Notes under the pieces: model-generated
What the model saw: only the letters and a program-made list of their open reading frames with translations
The model's database searches: none
What the model was told of the DNA's origin: nothing
DNA from: Porites lobata
Lineage: Eukaryota > Cnidaria > Anthozoa > Scleractinia > Poritidae
NCBI GenBank assembly: GCA_942486035.1
Contig: CALNXK010000033.1
Location: forward strand, 3,067,001-3,131,000
Direction: 5' to 3'
DNA: 64,000 nucleotides
Shown here: piece after piece, positions 1 through 11,390 of the stretch
Layout: each line of letters starts with the position of its first letter
Numbering within the stretch: the stretch's first letter is position 1
Position numbers and translations under genes: made by a program

Positions 1-708
1 ACATTAATCCCTTTCGTTCTTAGGTCATAGGAGTCTGTCCAAGAGAAATGTTATATCAGCTAAAAGGGTTACAAGCTTGATGTGTAGAAAGTCTTTCTAA
101 AATGTGCCACTATTTCAAATGCCATGAATTGACGAGCCCACTTTTAGGCCAAAACAATATCAAAAATTATTATTATAATAGAATGGGGAAATTAGGAAAA
201 AATTAAGTTTGTCACAAAATTTTTGGCAACCGACCAGTCCATCAAGTTCACAGGATCACCTTGGTGCCTGGGGGCAAAGCCAAGATCAAGACCATAAAGT
301 GACCTTTACCTTGGGAAATGGGGTTGTGGTATCTGGGTTGCAAAAATAAAACCCAGCTTTGTGGACACCCGCTTAATAAAGACACTTCATTTTTACAGAC
401 AGTTTGCTTTATCTCTGGGAAAAGAAAAACCTAGTTACATTTACAAAGTCCCTGTTCTGTTGATAAAAAGAATGTCTGGGTCTGTAGTGAGCAGTTCATG
501 GGGGCGTTTTCTACTTGCCCCTCCATGAAACAACCTCATTAATCTATAATGAACCCCCGGCAAGAGTAGCTATTTTCTAGGTGACTTGTATGTTACATAA
601 GTAGCATTGTCTTTTTTGTAATGTTTTTTTTCTGTGTGGTATAAACAAAATTTCTGTTTTCTCTTGTCCTGTCTTGTCAACGCGCTTAATACAGACACCT
701 CATTGATT

Positions 709-905
709 AACCCTTTAAACCCTAGAGTGATCAGCATCAAATTTCTCCTTGTAATATCAATGCATTGTAAAACAGAGTGGTCATGAGAATTACGGACATG
801 ATCACACAAGATGAATTTGCTTGATATTTTATCAACTTCTCCCCACTGCTTCTGTATGAAATGAATAGGGGCAACAAATGAGAATTCAGATTTTGATCTT
901 AGGGT
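709..905 (-). repeat. copy of a CTTTAAGCCCC-type MITE family, degraded
   Basis: It opens with AACCCTTTAAACCCTAGAGTGA and carries AAATTTCTCCTTGTAATATC, GAGAATTA.GGACATGATCA and ATTTTATCAACTTCTC in the order seen in the better copies at 7224-7446 and 13415-13625, but in opposite orientation. The right terminus is degraded. Confidence 0.6.
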
Positions 906-1012
906 TTCATGGATTAATAAGGACACTTTCGATGCCCCTCCCCCCCCCTCTATTGCCATTTGAACGGACAATGAAAATTGTCCTTTCTTAAAGATTTCAG
1001 GAGTGTACTTAC

Positions 1013-1710
1013 TTATTCATTGCAACTTCTCCATTCACTGTCTTTTCTGATCCATTGTGAGTCTGTTGTTAACACAAATAAGATAAATGAGTTAAAATAT
1101 CATGAAATAAATCTTTATGCTTTGCCTAAGTATGTACGTATGTGACCTTAAAGTTGTGCTAGCTTTCTTATAGAGGTGGAAATTTAACTGCTTAAAACAT
1201 ACATGATTAGGGACAACCACTTCAGTGCCTGTACACTGTACCTAAGTCAATAAACGAGTCATAACTAAAACAAAATTCTCCAATCTGATTGGCTAAGAGC
1301 AGCCTTGATTTCAGTAATGATAAAATAGCCTATTGGACAGTACAGGTCACTCCATCACCCTGCAATAGTACAGTTCCACTTGAATGTCTTTGATCATGTC
1401 TCAAATTCTCTTACGTAATTCCGCTAGGAAATGTATGTAGAACAGTCATGACAATTTGTATGTTAAAGTTGTCTCTTACTACAAATCAATACCTGATCGT
1501 GGGTGCTTGTTTCATGTTCAACTTGCACGCCATCCACTGCAAAAAAGAAAGAAAGAAAATAAACAACAGCTTGACCTTAGATTTGTAACAATGCTATGTC
1601 TCATTGTTGTCAATTTGCTACTTACATTTTCCATCAGTTGGCATGCTACTTTTGTCGTTGTTCTTTTCCACAGCTTTTGTTGATCGTATTCTTGTTAAAA
1701 CCTGAACATT
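1013..1710 (-). CDS. candidate downstream linker exons of the MAP4K-like kinase
   Basis: Three open stretches with good splice sites and mutually compatible phases: 1710-1626 (acceptor TTGCAG, donor GTAAGT), 1536-1493 (acceptor TTTTGCAG, donor GTATTG) and 1062-1013 (acceptor AACAACAG, donor GTAAGT). They translate to polar, Lys/Asp/Glu/Thr-rich sequence (for example VEKNNDKSSMPTDGK, VQVEHETSTHDQ, NGSEKTVNGEVAMN), which fits the poorly conserved linker between the kinase and citron-homology domains of GCKs. Phase 0 at the end of the 2651-2511 exon matches the start of the first. No homology is strong enough to prove them; transcript data are needed. Confidence 0.5.
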
Positions 1711-4700
1711 CTGCAAATCACAGATAAAAAATTCACTATTCTAGTCCAGCCTCGAAACATCTGTTTAAATACCAATCAATAGAGTTCTAAAGTGGTGACG
1801 TCATAAAAATTAATTTGTGAAATTATGGGACTTGTCAAGCTATTGTCAAAGAACAACGTCCAGACGCTTTCTTGCCAAAAATTAGCATTTCAGGGCAAAT
1901 TGTCTCTAAGGATATTAGCCCAGCTATGCTCTGATAACTCCATACAAATCCTTCTAAATTTGTCTTAGGTCTAAAAGTTTAGACCCAAGCCAAATTAAGA
2001 AGGATTTGTATCAAGTTATCAAAGCATAACTGGGCTAATATCTCAGAGACAATTTGCCCCACAATGCTAATTTTTGGCAAGTAGGCATCTTGGATGTTGT
2101 TCTTTCAGAATGTCTTGACAAATACCATAATTTGTCAAATCTAATTTTTATGACGCCATACTTCAGTACTCTATTGCCCAAAACAATAAACTTTCAAACC
2201 ATACTGCAATAAAAAAAACTTTGAACTAAATAGCCCTAATCAAAATAGACTAATGAAAATTTACTTATTCCAAAGCATCTGAGCCCACAATAGTCATGAG
2301 ATACTGGTCAGCAGATGCACCATTTTGGCAGCTCTCAGCTGCTATTGATATGGACAGCATTATATACAGTATCAGTTCATAAGAGCCATACAATATCTTT
2401 GATGTGTGGCTCTGTACTATGAAACATGAAATATTAACAACCACAGTGTGTTGCATTCAGGAGTACAATCCAGAAAACAAACTTCTTGAATCTGTAACAA
2501 GTAATGTCACCTCATCAACTACATCCTCTTCATCCTCTTCCTCTTCTTCTTGTTGTCTCAGACGATTTCCTTTCTTTTGTGATTTAGCTTTAAAGGTGTC
2601 CATCAAATCCTGTGTCACTGCTTTTGTATATCCATGGCAACAGAAAGGCATCTGACATTAGGTAAGACAGGTTTAACTTAGTATATTAAAATAACTATGA
2701 TGACTCTTCTGTCCTACATGTAACAATATCTGGCATTTTGACACCAAGAAATAATAATAATAAATATTAATAAGTATTTAGTGATAATAAATGGCAGTAA
2801 AAAATTTTACTAAAAATATAATCTGTGAATGGTGTAAATAAATAAAGTGTCATGTTGTTAATGATGATGATGATGATGATGATCTTGAAAACAAACAAAC
2901 CAAGGAAAAATAACAAAAATAACACAAATAAACTATCAAAGATCAAACAAATCTTACCATCAACATTTTATCAGCTGTTGGTCTTTTCTTGGGATTTTTG
3001 GTGAGTGCTGCTTTTATAAAATTGTGCAGTTCTACTGACCTGCAAATTGGGATAACACTCATTCTACTACTTGCCTTTGTATGCAAATATAAAGTTCATA
3101 GAGTCAGAGAAAATTTGACGACAACTTTACCATTTTTCTTTTTCCTTTAATGTTGGTGGAACAAAACTTCTTTTTCCAATCATGTATAACGCTCTGTTAG
3201 AATGGAAACAGTACAGAACAAGAGAATAATGTTTGTACATGTATCAGTTGGCAACATATGAAATTCAACAAGAATTTCAACTAAACAATTTTTTAACCCC
3301 TCCTCTCAGCACAGGCACCTTGGCTTTGTGACAAAAATATGACTCATGCATGTAATAAGGTAGCATAATTATTTTCAATGATACAAATGAAATGGTGAAA
3401 ATACTGTATGACCTCAACAAAATAAAATAATTATGTGATGAACTGTAGACATGACTGATAGTTCTACTCTTTACACAATTGCATAAATTGCATTCACTGC
3501 GTCAATCATTTCTTCATTTCCATTTCATTTCCGCAGCTCATATATGATTTATTTCATATTCATTAACACTCGTTTCTTTCATGGGAACATATGAACCCAC
3601 AATTGACCTGCTCCCAACGTTAGTGGCTTCATAGCTCAGTTGGTAGAGCATCGCACCGGTAATCACGAGGTCACGGGTTCAAACCCCATTGAAGTCCTGA
3701 ATTTTTTTTTCAGGCTTCTTTACGAAATTGCATAAATTGCGTTCACTGCGACGATCATTTGTTCATTTCCAGTTCTACTCTTTCCCAACTGCTCACGGAA
3801 ATAGAGATGATGCACTTTGGTTAAACATAGCTGTTACAGGTTTGATTGAAACAGTCTGGTCTTCCACACAATGACAACAAAATTGATATTATTGCACAGT
3901 TCAGTACTGTTGGGCTAATATTGGCATACTTGAATTTTGAAGATGTCAACAAAGGAGACATTAAAATAATACAAGCGCAGAGCGGAGATTTTAATAAGTT
4001 CTACTTAGAAGAGCTAACCTCATGGGGTGCAAGTCAAACATAGGAGGTTGAAGTTCAGCTAATTCAATAGCTGTTATTCCAACAGCCCAGATATCACACT
4101 GAAAAAGTAACAGAACAGAACGTGAGTTGTTAATCACAAACATGGCATGGGAAAATCTTAACATATTCTCAGTTCATTACGTTTCCGGGAAACTGCCCAC
4201 CTAGCCCTCCCCTAAGCCAACATTTTGCCCTAAGTGAGAAGTAAGTGTTAATGTTGGCTTAGGGGAGGGGTAGGAAGGCAGTTTGCCAGAAACGTTAAAT
4301 GATTCAAAATTTCTTACTTTTAAGTCATATCCTCCTGTTCTTTCCACTGCTGCCATTTCTGGTGCCATCCTTTGGGAAAAAATAAAGCAGTAACTTAGAG
4401 GTAAATATCACAAGATCAAAAACTTGGGAGAGCTGATAATACGTTATATATTACTAATGAGTTTACTGATGACTTGCAAAAGAGAACACGTGTACTTGAA
4501 ATTTATAATCTCATCCTCATTAGGATAGGAAGGTTAAAGCCAGTATTTCAACTAAGAAGAGTTTTCTTTTTCACTTTCTCCTTATAGCAGGAATGGTATG
4601 GTTGAACATCAATTAAAAATTAATTCAATTTAGTTTTCGCATTCTTTATAGAAAGGTCTAGGGCTGATGTTGCCACGTTTGCAGAAGAGGGTTAATTCCA

Positions 4701-7700
4701 AGATAATTACATGTATGACTTTCTCTATTCAGCAAACAGATTTGTTTTCTACTCACCAGTATGGTGTTCCTATAAATGACTTTCTTTTAGCCAAGGTATC
4801 AGATATTCGTGCTGCTATTCCAAAATCAGCTGTGGACAACACAAGATTTATATATTTTCAGTTAAAGGAGCTGTGTCATGAAATTCAGCCAAATTAGGAA
4901 ATTACAAAATACCAATTAAATTAAGAGAAACGTAAAAATAGCCGCTTAAAACATTAAAGAAACCTTAAAGTAACACAACAGTTACAACAGATGCCACGGA
5001 TGAGCAAAACTGAAAACAGATTGAAACGGATTTGATTAGGGTTTTTGAAAACTGTTCAGCCTAACAGTTTTTCAAAGTTGATCTCTGCTGTTTGCAACTT
5101 CAAAAAAAATGCTCAGGAGACATATTTGTTTGTCTTGAATCTCTGATTTTGTCATTTTCATGTAATTTCTTTGCTTACTTTAAGTTCCATAGCGATTGAG
5201 GGCGAGTAATTGGCAAAATTAAACAAAATGAACTGAACTGCCATGACACAGCCCCTTTAATTCATGTATTGGTGTTACGGATCAAGAACATGTACAAATA
5301 CGTGTACACCAATGGGAAGAACTGCTTTTAGAGTCTTGTCAAGCCTCTGCTCTAGAGGAAGTGTCCACTCAACCCAGCTAACATTAATTTTTTTCTTGGG
5401 TGACTTGGAAACTTAACTTGTGGTTTCTGCATAAACCAATACTTTTTACATACATGCTGGGAATCCCGATTTTTGTGGTTTGAAGGTTTGGACTCCCTTC
5501 TTCATACTAACAAGGACCTAAAAATGTGCCATGCTTTCTCATTCTGTTCAAAAGTAACTTCAATAAATCATGCCACTCTTAACTTTTGTTTTTAATTCAC
5601 CAAATGTAAATTTAGATTTTGCTAGTAAGGTTTGAAGGGTTAAAGATCGGCTCACCAAGCTTCACACTGCCTTGCGTTGTCAAGAGGATGTTTGCACCCT
5701 AAAGAAAAAATCTTTGCATTAACAAAACATCCAATGTTGAATGTCAGTTAACTACAAGTATCAGTAGCGTTTGACTGCATGATGGTTTGCTTCAGCTGCA
5801 ATCCTGGTCAAAAGGTTTGGGACACTTTGGGAGATGTAAATCAAGTTAATCCCCTCCCCCCCCCGCCCCCGCCCGCCGGACAGTGTTGGATGCTAAAAGG
5901 CAAAATACCCTTTACACATCTTGCACAGGTTACGGACCTCAACTTTGATCAGGGGGGAGATGGCAAAGAAACCTAAGTTTAACACTTACATCTACTGTAT
6001 ATATAGCCTACCCCTCACATTTAAGGATTATTGGCTGGGTTGGTCAGCAAAACAAAACAAAACAATAAATAAATATATAAAAAGAAAGAGGAAAGAAAAG
6101 TTAACTTCATATTCTAATAAACAGGTAGATGATTTAGGCTTTTTACACGGGCTTTGAAAGTATCTAAAGAGCAGTGTTTGCTAAAGACAGAGGCAGGCAA
6201 ATTTCTTTGTTCCACTGAATAATAATTGTTGTTGAGAAAAACGATAGATACTCAGAGGACGGGCTAGTGTGAAGCGGGATTAAACTTTTAAACTTTCCGA
6301 ATGGGGTGTGAGTTAAGGCTGTGTTTATGAGTTTGTAGTGCCAGTTTGCAGCAAATTCCATACACAAAAGAAGCCAGCCAGGATTGTGGTTAAGGCTTTG
6401 TTTATGAGTTTGAAAATGCCAGTTTGCTAATATAGTAAAAATTCCCTAATAAATAAACTAAAAAAAGAGGTAAAAAAAAAAAAAAAAAACAAGCATACGA
6501 CTTTCGTCCACAACCTTTCAGCCAGGACTGTGGGTCCCAATGTTTTTTTGTTTTTGTAGCATTTAAGGTTTAGTATACGATGATCTTAAATTATAATTTG
6601 ATGTCCCTGAAATATATGTGCATCATGTATTGCCTTATAGGTTAAAATTAGCACTTTGTATTTCCTAAAAGACAAGATGATGTCCCAGACCCTGAAGAAA
6701 AACAAAAAAAACAAACAGTTGTAATGCTTGCAACAAAAAAATTGTCTCAAATTACACCATGTAATATCTGTTGTTGTGCAGAGTCCACTGATGTCCAGGA
6801 GCCTGTTTCTTGAATATAAAAAACCCCAGAGTAGAGCAGGTCCAGGTCATCAACTGATATTTCAATGTAAGTTTCAAAACTGATCATACTTAAATCTAGA
6901 ATGAAGACCCCAGACCCCAAAGGAGCCACAGGAGACCTAAGAACTTCCCTGGGAACCTTGTGTGATGGTCTACCTGATTTTGGTTCGGTCGTTAGTGCCT
7001 AGCTTGTAGTCCTCACAGAATGATTACATTTTATTCCTTCAGTACCGTTAATTTGCCTCTTTTGAAATGAAAAGAAAATGAAGCTGTGATAACTTTTGCA
7101 AAGACTTATATGACTGTTGTTAGGGACAGGGAAAAAAATGGCCAATAGCTGACCAGCATGTCTCCAGTAAGTAAATATGCATCAGGAATGCACTTCAGCT
7201 CCAGTTCCCTTCTCGACTATTTTAACCCTTTAAGCCCCAAGATCCACCAGCAAATTCTCAAGACTGCCCTTCATACAATTCTCATAGAATAAGTTGAGAG
7301 AATTTGTTAAAAGATCAAAGCATTCTCCCTTTAGTGATCATTTTATTTAATTCTCATATCCTTTTCTGTTGAGTATGTATTTGATATTGTTACATGTAGG
7401 AGAAAATAATTATTGATGTTGGTGACTCTTGAGACTCGAAGGGTTAAGTGGTGAATGAGAAGTAAAACAACAAAATACCTTCAGTGTTTCTACACAAATA
7501 AAGGAAATATGACTTTCGGAACATGGTCCTGTAACTGAAATAAAAAAGAAAAAAAGCAAAATAAAAAAATAAATACACATAATAATAAAAGTATGGCACT
7601 AAACCATAAAAATGAAATTCACATATATATAAAAAAGTTTAAAAACTTGATTAATTCTAGAGATTCATTCAAAATTTTCCACTTCTGATGCCTAGTGTTG

Positions 7701-9220
7701 AAATAGAGAGAATGACTGGTCTGAACGTCAAAATGTTAACTTTTACATCTGACATTGAGATTTCTGCCCCTGTTGTCTTTGATTGCCACATGGAGTGGAA
7801 CAGATAATAATTATTAATTTTGAGGACTTTATAATAGGGAGTTTTTGAACACTAACCACAATAAATATCTTGAACCGAGCCTCCGCCACAAAACTCCATT
7901 GCTATCCATAACTTGTCCCTTCTAAAAAAGGTAAAAAAAAAAGGTAAAGAAGACAAACAAACAAATGTTAGAAATAAAATAGAAAAAAATATACATTGAA
8001 CTTTTCAAAATTCCTAAAACTAGCACTTACTGCAAACAAAAGTTTAATTCTATTTTGTTGAAAGACAAAGTAAACTAAGAATTTATTATTAGACTTAGTT
8101 GAAACTGCTTTAAGCTAGACGTACACTGTGAATGTAAATTTCATTTTAAACTTCAACATAAAATAATATGTTCTAATGGTGCTGGTGATGCACTGGACGT
8201 TTCGCAACCATTAGATTTGCATTACTGTCTAAGCTGTAGGAATGGGCCAATGTTTATATTCAAGATTTGCATTACAAATTTCAACAACTTCATTAGTAGC
8301 TAATTACTTGAAATCTTGATTGGTCTTCATCATATTCCGAACTTAACTCAGCAAGTAGCATACCTGAGGTAACTACCCATATACTGGATAATATTAGGGT
8401 GTTGACAGTGTTGCATCATGGCAATCTCTTGCTGAATTAGCTCAAAATCATCTCCTATGAAAACATTAAAGTTGAATAAAAAACAATAAGGAATCTTTTC
8501 GAGAATCTTTGGAAATCCCCTTATTTCGGGTACTCATACATATGTACACCTTGATCATTCTAACCTAGGTGTCTATTCTCTCTCGTCCCCTCTCTAAGAA
8601 AGGAGGAAATGTGCTTCAAAGGAACACATTTTGTCAATTCAATATACAGGCATCTCTTTTCCATGGATACTGCTCGGATTGGCGTAAGTGTTCATCTTGC
8701 CTTATGGCAAGTCAAAGGAAATGACTGAAAGATTGCAGGGATGAACTCAAGTTGTCTTTTTCAAAGAGATGTCCTTTGCAGCATTATCTTTAGAAGTACA
8801 CCATCTCTGGGACCCATTTGTATGTATACTGCTAGGTGAAGAGAATTTAAGGGGAGCAAAGTTTCTTGTCTAAAGAAACAATGCTATGACAAGGCTTGGA
8901 TCCACATCTATCTAAATCATTACGTTAGTTGAGAAAGAAGTGGCCCCGGACAACCAAAATGTGAGAGCTGCTCGCCCAAAAGACAAGCTGGAATTCAAAT
9001 TTTTTTTTTGAGCCCTGTAATTGCCAAGAGACAGCATGCTTTATGCATACAGGTTGTGGTTCAATTTCATTCCTGTTTCAAATTTTGGTTTCCATCAGTT
9101 TGTTTTACAATAATTAGTATAGGTAATAACATGATTTGTAGTGATATTTGGCATAAATACCACGAGTGATATTTCAAAATTGTCATACAAAAAAGTTTGA
9201 GTTTGAGTTTGAAATATCAT

Positions 9221-9251
<31 letters not shown>

Positions 9252-10803
9252 ATCATGCTATTATTTGTTTATACCACTATCCGCAAAAGATTTGTATTTT
9301 TCACATTTAGGTATTTCAAATTAAGGTGAAATACTACTGCTCTAAGCCAATCAAATTGCAGAAATTTCTCATGTAGTAATATAATAATTATTGTATGTAT
9401 CATATGGGGTTTGAAATACAAGAAAATAAAATTTTAATCAAGGTGAAAATTAAGCCAAAATACATGCAGCATGTGACAACTTCTGGTTATGCAAAAATGA
9501 AAGTTTGAATTTTTTTCAGTTTTGGGTAGTCTGGAGAGAAAAATAAATGGATCTATAGATAGTTTAATGACAACAAAAATATTGCTATCAGGAAATTCTT
9601 AGCTTTTATTATGAATTGTGCCATTTTCGTGACTGAAAAGCCTGCCAAAATTAATGTCATGGAATGACGTGTAAACATAATGTGAAAGCATTTTAGATTC
9701 ATTAAGTTACAGCTTATTGACAAAAGAATTTTACGGTCTGCTAAGAGCAGAAAAAAACATTGACATGTGATTTAATGATTATTGTATGGTTTCTGCTACA
9801 ATTTTGCAAAGCTTAACATGATCAAACTGCAAGTTCACCCTTGAAGATTTTATTAATGTTGTCGTGAATAGATAACCAGTCGTGATAACTAATTAATTAA
9901 TGTTGAAATGCAAATTAGTACAACATCAAACTTAAATAGGTTGTATCATTATCTTCGCTTTTTAAACTCCCACAGTGCATTCTTAAAGCTTGCATCAGTC
10001 CAGGTTGTTTTTAATCACGTTTTCACTGATTATGGTAATTCTTGAGCCACTATTTTAGCTCAACTGGCAAATAATATACACACTCCCCAGATATTAAAAA
10101 GAAACTTGGTTTCCACAATATTTTTAGCAAAGGAGGAAATATTGAACATCGGTCACCAGATAATTTGCATGGAATAAGTCGATGAGTTGAAAATGTATTC
10201 AGTTTCTAAACTAACGTTGGTGTACATTAGTTAAATATGCCTTTAAGTATCAAACTAAGATGAGCTCAGTGAATTATGCAACAATAACTAAACAATACCA
10301 TGTTTGGAAGCCTTTAGACGGACGTTAATTGAGCAGCAAGCTGCATTCGTGGTGTAAATGACACTTGAAGATCACGTAAACGCAAGAACTATTGGGTTTT
10401 AGTGCTACAAATCCAATGGTCCTTCGTCACTTTAATAAAAATGGCCATGCAGCAGTTAAGAAAAGACTTAAATCCCTCTTTAAACTAGCTTAGAATTAAC
10501 CAGTCATTCAACTTGCCTGGCTCAATCTTGACAACTTTCACCGCCGATAGTTCTCCGGTAGCAATCACTCTGGCCTAGAGTTGGAGTTAAATTTCAAATT
10601 CATTGAGTGGAATTAAAACATGCTACAAAACAGGATTCAATATATCGAAAACGCAGGAACCACTCGTTTCAAAATAAATAAACCAGAAGATACAAACCAA
10701 CCTTGAAGACATCTCCGTAAGTTCCTCCCCCGACCTTCTCGATCAAGTCGAACACCTTGTCCGGGTTTCCGCGCGATATGTTTGCTCTCAACGGCGTGCT
10801 CAT
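1013..10803 (-). CDS. MAP4K3/5-like (GCK family) STE20 protein kinase, 5' part
   Basis: Ser/Thr kinase of the germinal-centre-kinase family, which feeds stress signals into JNK-type MAPK cascades (family knowledge). Exons read on the minus strand: 10803-10702, 10574-10517, 8454-8364, 7921-7857, 7534-7479, 5698-5656, 4829-4757, 4369-4318, 4098-4019, 3193-3131, 3039-2958, 2651-2511; all phases join. The translation shows the glycine loop GGGTYGDVFK, the VAIK-like lysine in ELSAVKVVKIEPG, hinge MEFCGGGS, GANILL, DFG in ADFGIAARI, activation segment KSFIGTPYWMAPE, then CDIWAVGITAIELAELQPP and LTKNPKKRPTADK, closest to MAP4K3/5. An acidic stretch follows (about residues 285-300). The start is the ATG at 10803, a few residues before the kinase fold, as in the family. 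The 48-nt exon expected to hold the HRD catalytic loop was not found between 5699 and 7478. The first intron uses GT; the second has a GC donor. The C-terminal citron-homology domain is not seen and probably lies beyond position 1. Confidence 0.85.
1776..2178. mobile_element. 400-bp long-inverted-repeat MITE
   Basis: The two halves are near-perfect complements over about 190 bp each: AATAGAGTTCTAAAGTGGTG and GACGTCATAAAAATTAA on the left, TTTTTATGACGCCATACTTC and AGTACTCTATTG on the right, with GGGCTAATATCTCAGAGACA matching the complement of TGTCTCTAAGGATATTAGCC. A short loop around 1965-1985 separates them. The transcript could fold into a long hairpin. Confidence 0.85.
2860..2883. repeat. 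(GAT)n microsatellite
   Basis: About eight tandem ATG/GAT units in an intron of the kinase gene. Confidence 0.9.
3479..3770 (+). mobile_element. tRNA-derived SINE unit with a Thr-tRNA-like head
   Basis: A tRNA-like stretch at about 3624-3696 has an A box (TAGCTCAGTTGGTAGAGC), a B box (GGGTTCAAACCCC) and matching acceptor arms GGCTTCA and TGAAGTC, but its anticodon arm does not pair. It is followed by GAATTTTTTTTTCAGGCTTC. The same tail sequence, TTGCATAAATTGC.TTCACTGC, occurs on both sides (about 3480 and 3726), as in tandem or composite SINE units. I recall this unit as very common in coral transcripts. Confidence 0.8.
4174..4302. mobile_element. short palindromic MITE (AACTGCC/TAGGGGAGGG family)
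   Basis: CATTACGTTTCCGGGAAACTGCC on the left pairs with GGCAGTTTGCCAGAAACG on the right, and CCCTCCCCTAAGCCAACATT pairs with AATGTTGGCTTAGGGGAGGG (a full 20-bp match). Related arms occur at 13795-13875 and 31475-31562. Confidence 0.85.
7224..7446 (+). mobile_element. CTTTAAGCCCC MITE, good copy
   Basis: Begins CCCTTTAAGCCCCAAGATCC and ends GAGACTCGAAGGGTTAAG, with shared internal blocks GCAAATTCTC, AATAAGTTGAGAGAAT, GATCAAAGCATTCTCC and GAGAAAATAATTATTGATGT. Other copies: 13415-13625, 22585-22680 (partial), 24915-25130 (opposite orientation), 56540-56710. Confidence 0.8.
9110..9290. mobile_element. inverted-repeat MITE
   Basis: GATATTTGGCATAAATACCA on the left is the complement of TGGTATTTATGCCAAATATC on the right, with ATAACATGATTTGTA pairing to TACAAATCATGCTAT further out. 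A GAGTTTGAGTTTGA duplication sits in the loop. Confidence 0.85.
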
Positions 10804-11390
10804 TTTACTTTTGCCTGTTTAGCTCGTCATCAAGTTCAGTAAAAATTTCATGGTTACTTCAATATTGATTCACTGTGAATAGTCACCACAGTTCTTTCGC
10901 CAAAATTTGGCGGAAGGACATACGTTGACTTTCTCAGTCACATCCGCTACCGTGAGATCCGAAAACGTACCCCACCGCATTCCAATAGTTACGAGTCACT
11001 TACGAAAATGTAATCGCGGTCCCGAGAGAATCCGAGAATACAACGACAATTAATCGACTCATGTTAGGGACGGACCATGAGAAAAGTTATGAGAGGGGAG
11101 GGGAATATTTGAGCTGCAGGAATTTTTTTCGTTATCAAATTCTTTGTATGAATTTTTTTTAGGCCATAGCATGAACACTTTTTAGGATAAAATTAGCGTG
11201 CAAGAATTTTTTTTCATTTAATTTTCCCTTGCGCGAATATTTTTTTGTACTTCGCCCGCCCCCCTCCCCCCACCCACACCATATAAGTTTTCTAATGGTT
11301 AATGGTCCAGGTCCCTAATGACGGTAAGAGGAAGCAGGCCTGGTCGCTAAATCGAAAAGAAAAACGAAATTTTATTTCTTCTGTGGCCCG
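10804..11390. promoter_or_regulatory. shared intergenic region between head-to-head kinase and ABHD18 genes
   Basis: The two start codons face away from each other across 587 bp, so both 5' UTRs and promoters must lie here or overlap. The stretch is locally richer in CG dinucleotides near 10980-11060, and there is a C-rich run near 11250-11280. No TATA box is obvious for either gene. This is the arrangement expected of a bidirectional housekeeping promoter, but the function is inferred from layout only. Confidence 0.5.

Noticed and set aside
2265..2456. Minus-strand frame ending DQYLMTIVGSDALE as a further kinase exon
   Set aside because: The only donor near its end lies after an in-frame TAA, and other frames are closed.
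3624..3696. Possible functional tRNA-Thr
   Set aside because: Acceptor arms and pol III boxes are present, but the anticodon stem does not pair and the loop lacks the usual U33; flanking repeated tails mark it as a SINE head.
6595..6620. Minus-strand FRDIK as the missing kinase HRD exon
   Set aside because: No splice donor follows, the preceding residues do not match YLH..GKMH, and a stop follows two codons later.
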